Shown here piece by piece: positions 63,001 through 64,000 of a stretch of DNA of 64,000 bases; the stretch's first letter is position 1; each line of letters starts with the position of its first letter. Under the pieces are notes generated by a model that worked only from the letters and a program-made list of their open reading frames with translations, searched no databases and was not told the DNA's origin. The position numbers were made by a program, and so were the translations under genes. The stretch is from Opisthocomus hoazin (Eukaryota > Chordata > Aves > Opisthocomiformes > Opisthocomidae), in NCBI RefSeq assembly GCF_030867145.1, contig NC_134418.1, forward strand, positions 54,101,682 to 54,165,681, in the 5' to 3' direction.

Positions 63001-63057
63001 TCTGCAAATGATGTCCCCAGTCCCTGCCAACCTCGACCTTTTGGGAAAGGGTCTTAC
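60051..63057. other. Region downstream of STAP1, largely unexplained
   Basis: No recognised gene. Isolated minus-strand donors with good GTAAGT context (near 61,527 and 62,577) follow very short open segments, for example HDHINRAQSNW just upstream of 62,577, but nothing can be assigned. In human the next gene (UBA6) converges on STAP1; no UBA6 coding segment is visible here. Confidence 0.45.
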
Positions 63058-63193
63058 AAAGCTGTATGCATTGTCATTAATAAAAGCCATTCCATTAGGT
63101 GTATTTGAAAATTTACTTGAAACCTGTCCCTGAGGACCGTCAGATGGCATTCTAGCACAGTACTGAGACTTCACTAGTTTTATATGCTGCTTA
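63058..63193 (-). CDS. Candidate coding exon of an unrecognised gene
   Basis: 136 nt between a CTTTCGAAG acceptor and a GTAAGA donor, open in one frame with ordinary non-repetitive composition: KQHIKLVKSQYCARMPSDG, SSKFSNTPNGMAFINDNAY. It ends in phase 0. I do not recognise the family. It could be an exon of a gene extending beyond the right edge, or a chance frame with plausible splice sites. Confidence 0.35.
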
Positions 63194-63243
63194 CTTCGAA
63201 AGCATAAGCATGATGTTAACACTACACTAAGGTGCCAGAGTGT

Positions 63244-63306
63244 ACTTACTCAATTTCATTTGTTTCCCAGTCTTCAACTGAGAGATGACAGTGCTTTCGA
63301 CTTGAC
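63244..63306 (-). CDS. Candidate coding exon (uncertain 5' boundary)
   Basis: A strong donor GTAAGTAC at about 63,248-63,241 follows an open segment readable as HCHLSVEDWETNEI, whose last two bases complete a codon with the exon at 63,058-63,193. Two acceptors are possible: a weak GGTTTAG near 63,307 and a better CATCTCTCAG that would give a much shorter exon in another frame. Boundaries are therefore unreliable. Confidence 0.25.
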
Positions 63307-63418
63307 CTAAACCTTTAAGTGATCCTTAGCACTAATTAGTCATTTCAGTTAAGAGTTCAGATTCTAATACTGCTACAGTGAAATACATTTTAGCTGTTAC
63401 TTAGAAGTGGAAACTTAC

Positions 63419-63495
63419 TCTCTGCTTGTGCCCTCTCTGCATTGTAAATGTAGTCATCTTTGCTCCTGCTTCAAAAAGTTTCTCCAAAAGAAGTT
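63419..63495 (-). CDS. Candidate coding exon, upstream of the previous two
   Basis: 77 nt between a CACTTCTTTTTAAG acceptor and the donor GTAAGT. Only one frame is open, encoding LLLEKLFEAGAKMTTFTMQR followed by GHKQR, and it ends in phase 0. The acceptor sits in a small tandem duplication (63,491-63,537), so a second acceptor lies about 24 bases upstream. I do not recognise the peptide. Confidence 0.35.
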
Positions 63496-63537
63496 CTTAA
63501 AAAGAAGTGAAATAAGTTCTTAAAAAAAATGAAATAA
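63491..63537 (+). repeat. Short tandem duplication, unit about 24 bases
   Basis: AAGTTCTTAAAAAG-AAGTGAAAT is followed by AAGTTCTTAAAAAAAATGAAAT. The two copies differ by a few A residues. Confidence 0.75.
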
Positions 63538-64000
63538 ATTAGGTAGTTTAAAAAGTATTATTAATCTAGAAAATTATATCTATAAACTGGACTGACTGTA
63601 AAACTATATACACCTTCCAGAAGATACCCCGCACGTAAGACTAAATCCTAAATATTGGAATAATTGCGTTGATTCCAGCTATTCAGTTTCATGTAGCTTG
63701 GTGCTGAAGTTCCCAGCCAAATAGCTGTTATTCCTGACTACAACTAAGAATGGAAAAAATGAGAAGTAAAATTCCTGACCAATAATGTCCATTAAATGTG
63801 AAGATTTCCCTAAAGCTTAATAAATTGTAATCAAGGATAAATGGCTAAGTAGTCAATAGCTTTTGCAACAGCTGCAGGAGATCATGTGCAATCACAATCT
63901 CTAAAGCTTAAACACATTAAAAGGTTTTCCAGTTCATAGGCTTTTATTTTAACCTCACTTCACTCTATCATCATTGGGAGAAAAAAAGAACTACCAGCTC
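63538..64000. other. Right edge, nothing supported
   Basis: AT-rich sequence with no open frame of note and no recognisable repeat. If the exon candidates around 63.1-63.5 kb are real, this is intron or upstream sequence of that gene. Confidence 0.4.

Noticed and set aside
60051-64000. UBA6 3' exons expected from mammalian synteny
   Set aside because: No segment resembling the UBA6 C terminus was found on either strand; only its 3' UTR, if anything, could be here.

Overview
The window is nuclear DNA from a bird. Three things show this. There are several CR1 LINE fragments ending in the avian ATTCTATG-type 3' terminus. There is a long LTR of a kind I recognise from many bird genomes. There are two vertebrate spliced genes, CENPC and STAP1, in the neighbouring divergent arrangement they also have in human 4q13. 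The species cannot be named from sequence alone. The LTR family and a nearly intact CR1 fit a non-galliform bird, but that is a weak inference.

Layout. Positions 1-15,600 look intergenic: one short CR1 tail near 1.5 kb, an AAAAC microsatellite, a 24-base G run and a small CpG-dense patch near 14.3-14.6 kb with no recognisable gene. Positions 15.6-20.6 kb are a three-layer nest of transposons. An old plus-strand CR1 was split by a minus-strand LTR, which was itself split by a minus-strand CR1 that still has a 921-codon endonuclease/reverse-transcriptase frame. At 23.5-24.7 kb lies a decayed minus-strand CR1 with an internal deletion. Positions 24.7-31.4 kb show nothing I can support as coding.

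The minus strand from 50,083 to 31,432 carries CENPC, the inner-kinetochore protein. I could place 19 coding exons whose splice phases all agree. They join to 2,808 nt (935 residues plus stop), close to the 943 residues of human CENP-C. The Mis12-binding N terminus, the acidic CENP-A/CCAN-binding patch, the CENP-C motif and the C-terminal cupin are all readable. The gene starts in a CpG island (about 49.8-50.4 kb).

The plus strand from 52,007 to 59,666 carries STAP1, a haematopoietic PH-SH2 adaptor. Eight coding exons join to 852 nt (283 residues plus stop), followed by a polyadenylation signal near 60,025. The two genes are head to head, with about 1.9 kb between their start codons. A CR1 tail lies in that gap. 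Their products do unrelated jobs, so the arrangement looks like conserved synteny and not a functional unit.

Positions 60.1-64 kb are mostly unexplained. Around 63.06-63.50 kb the minus strand shows short open segments flanked by good splice signals that may be exons of another gene, which I do not recognise.
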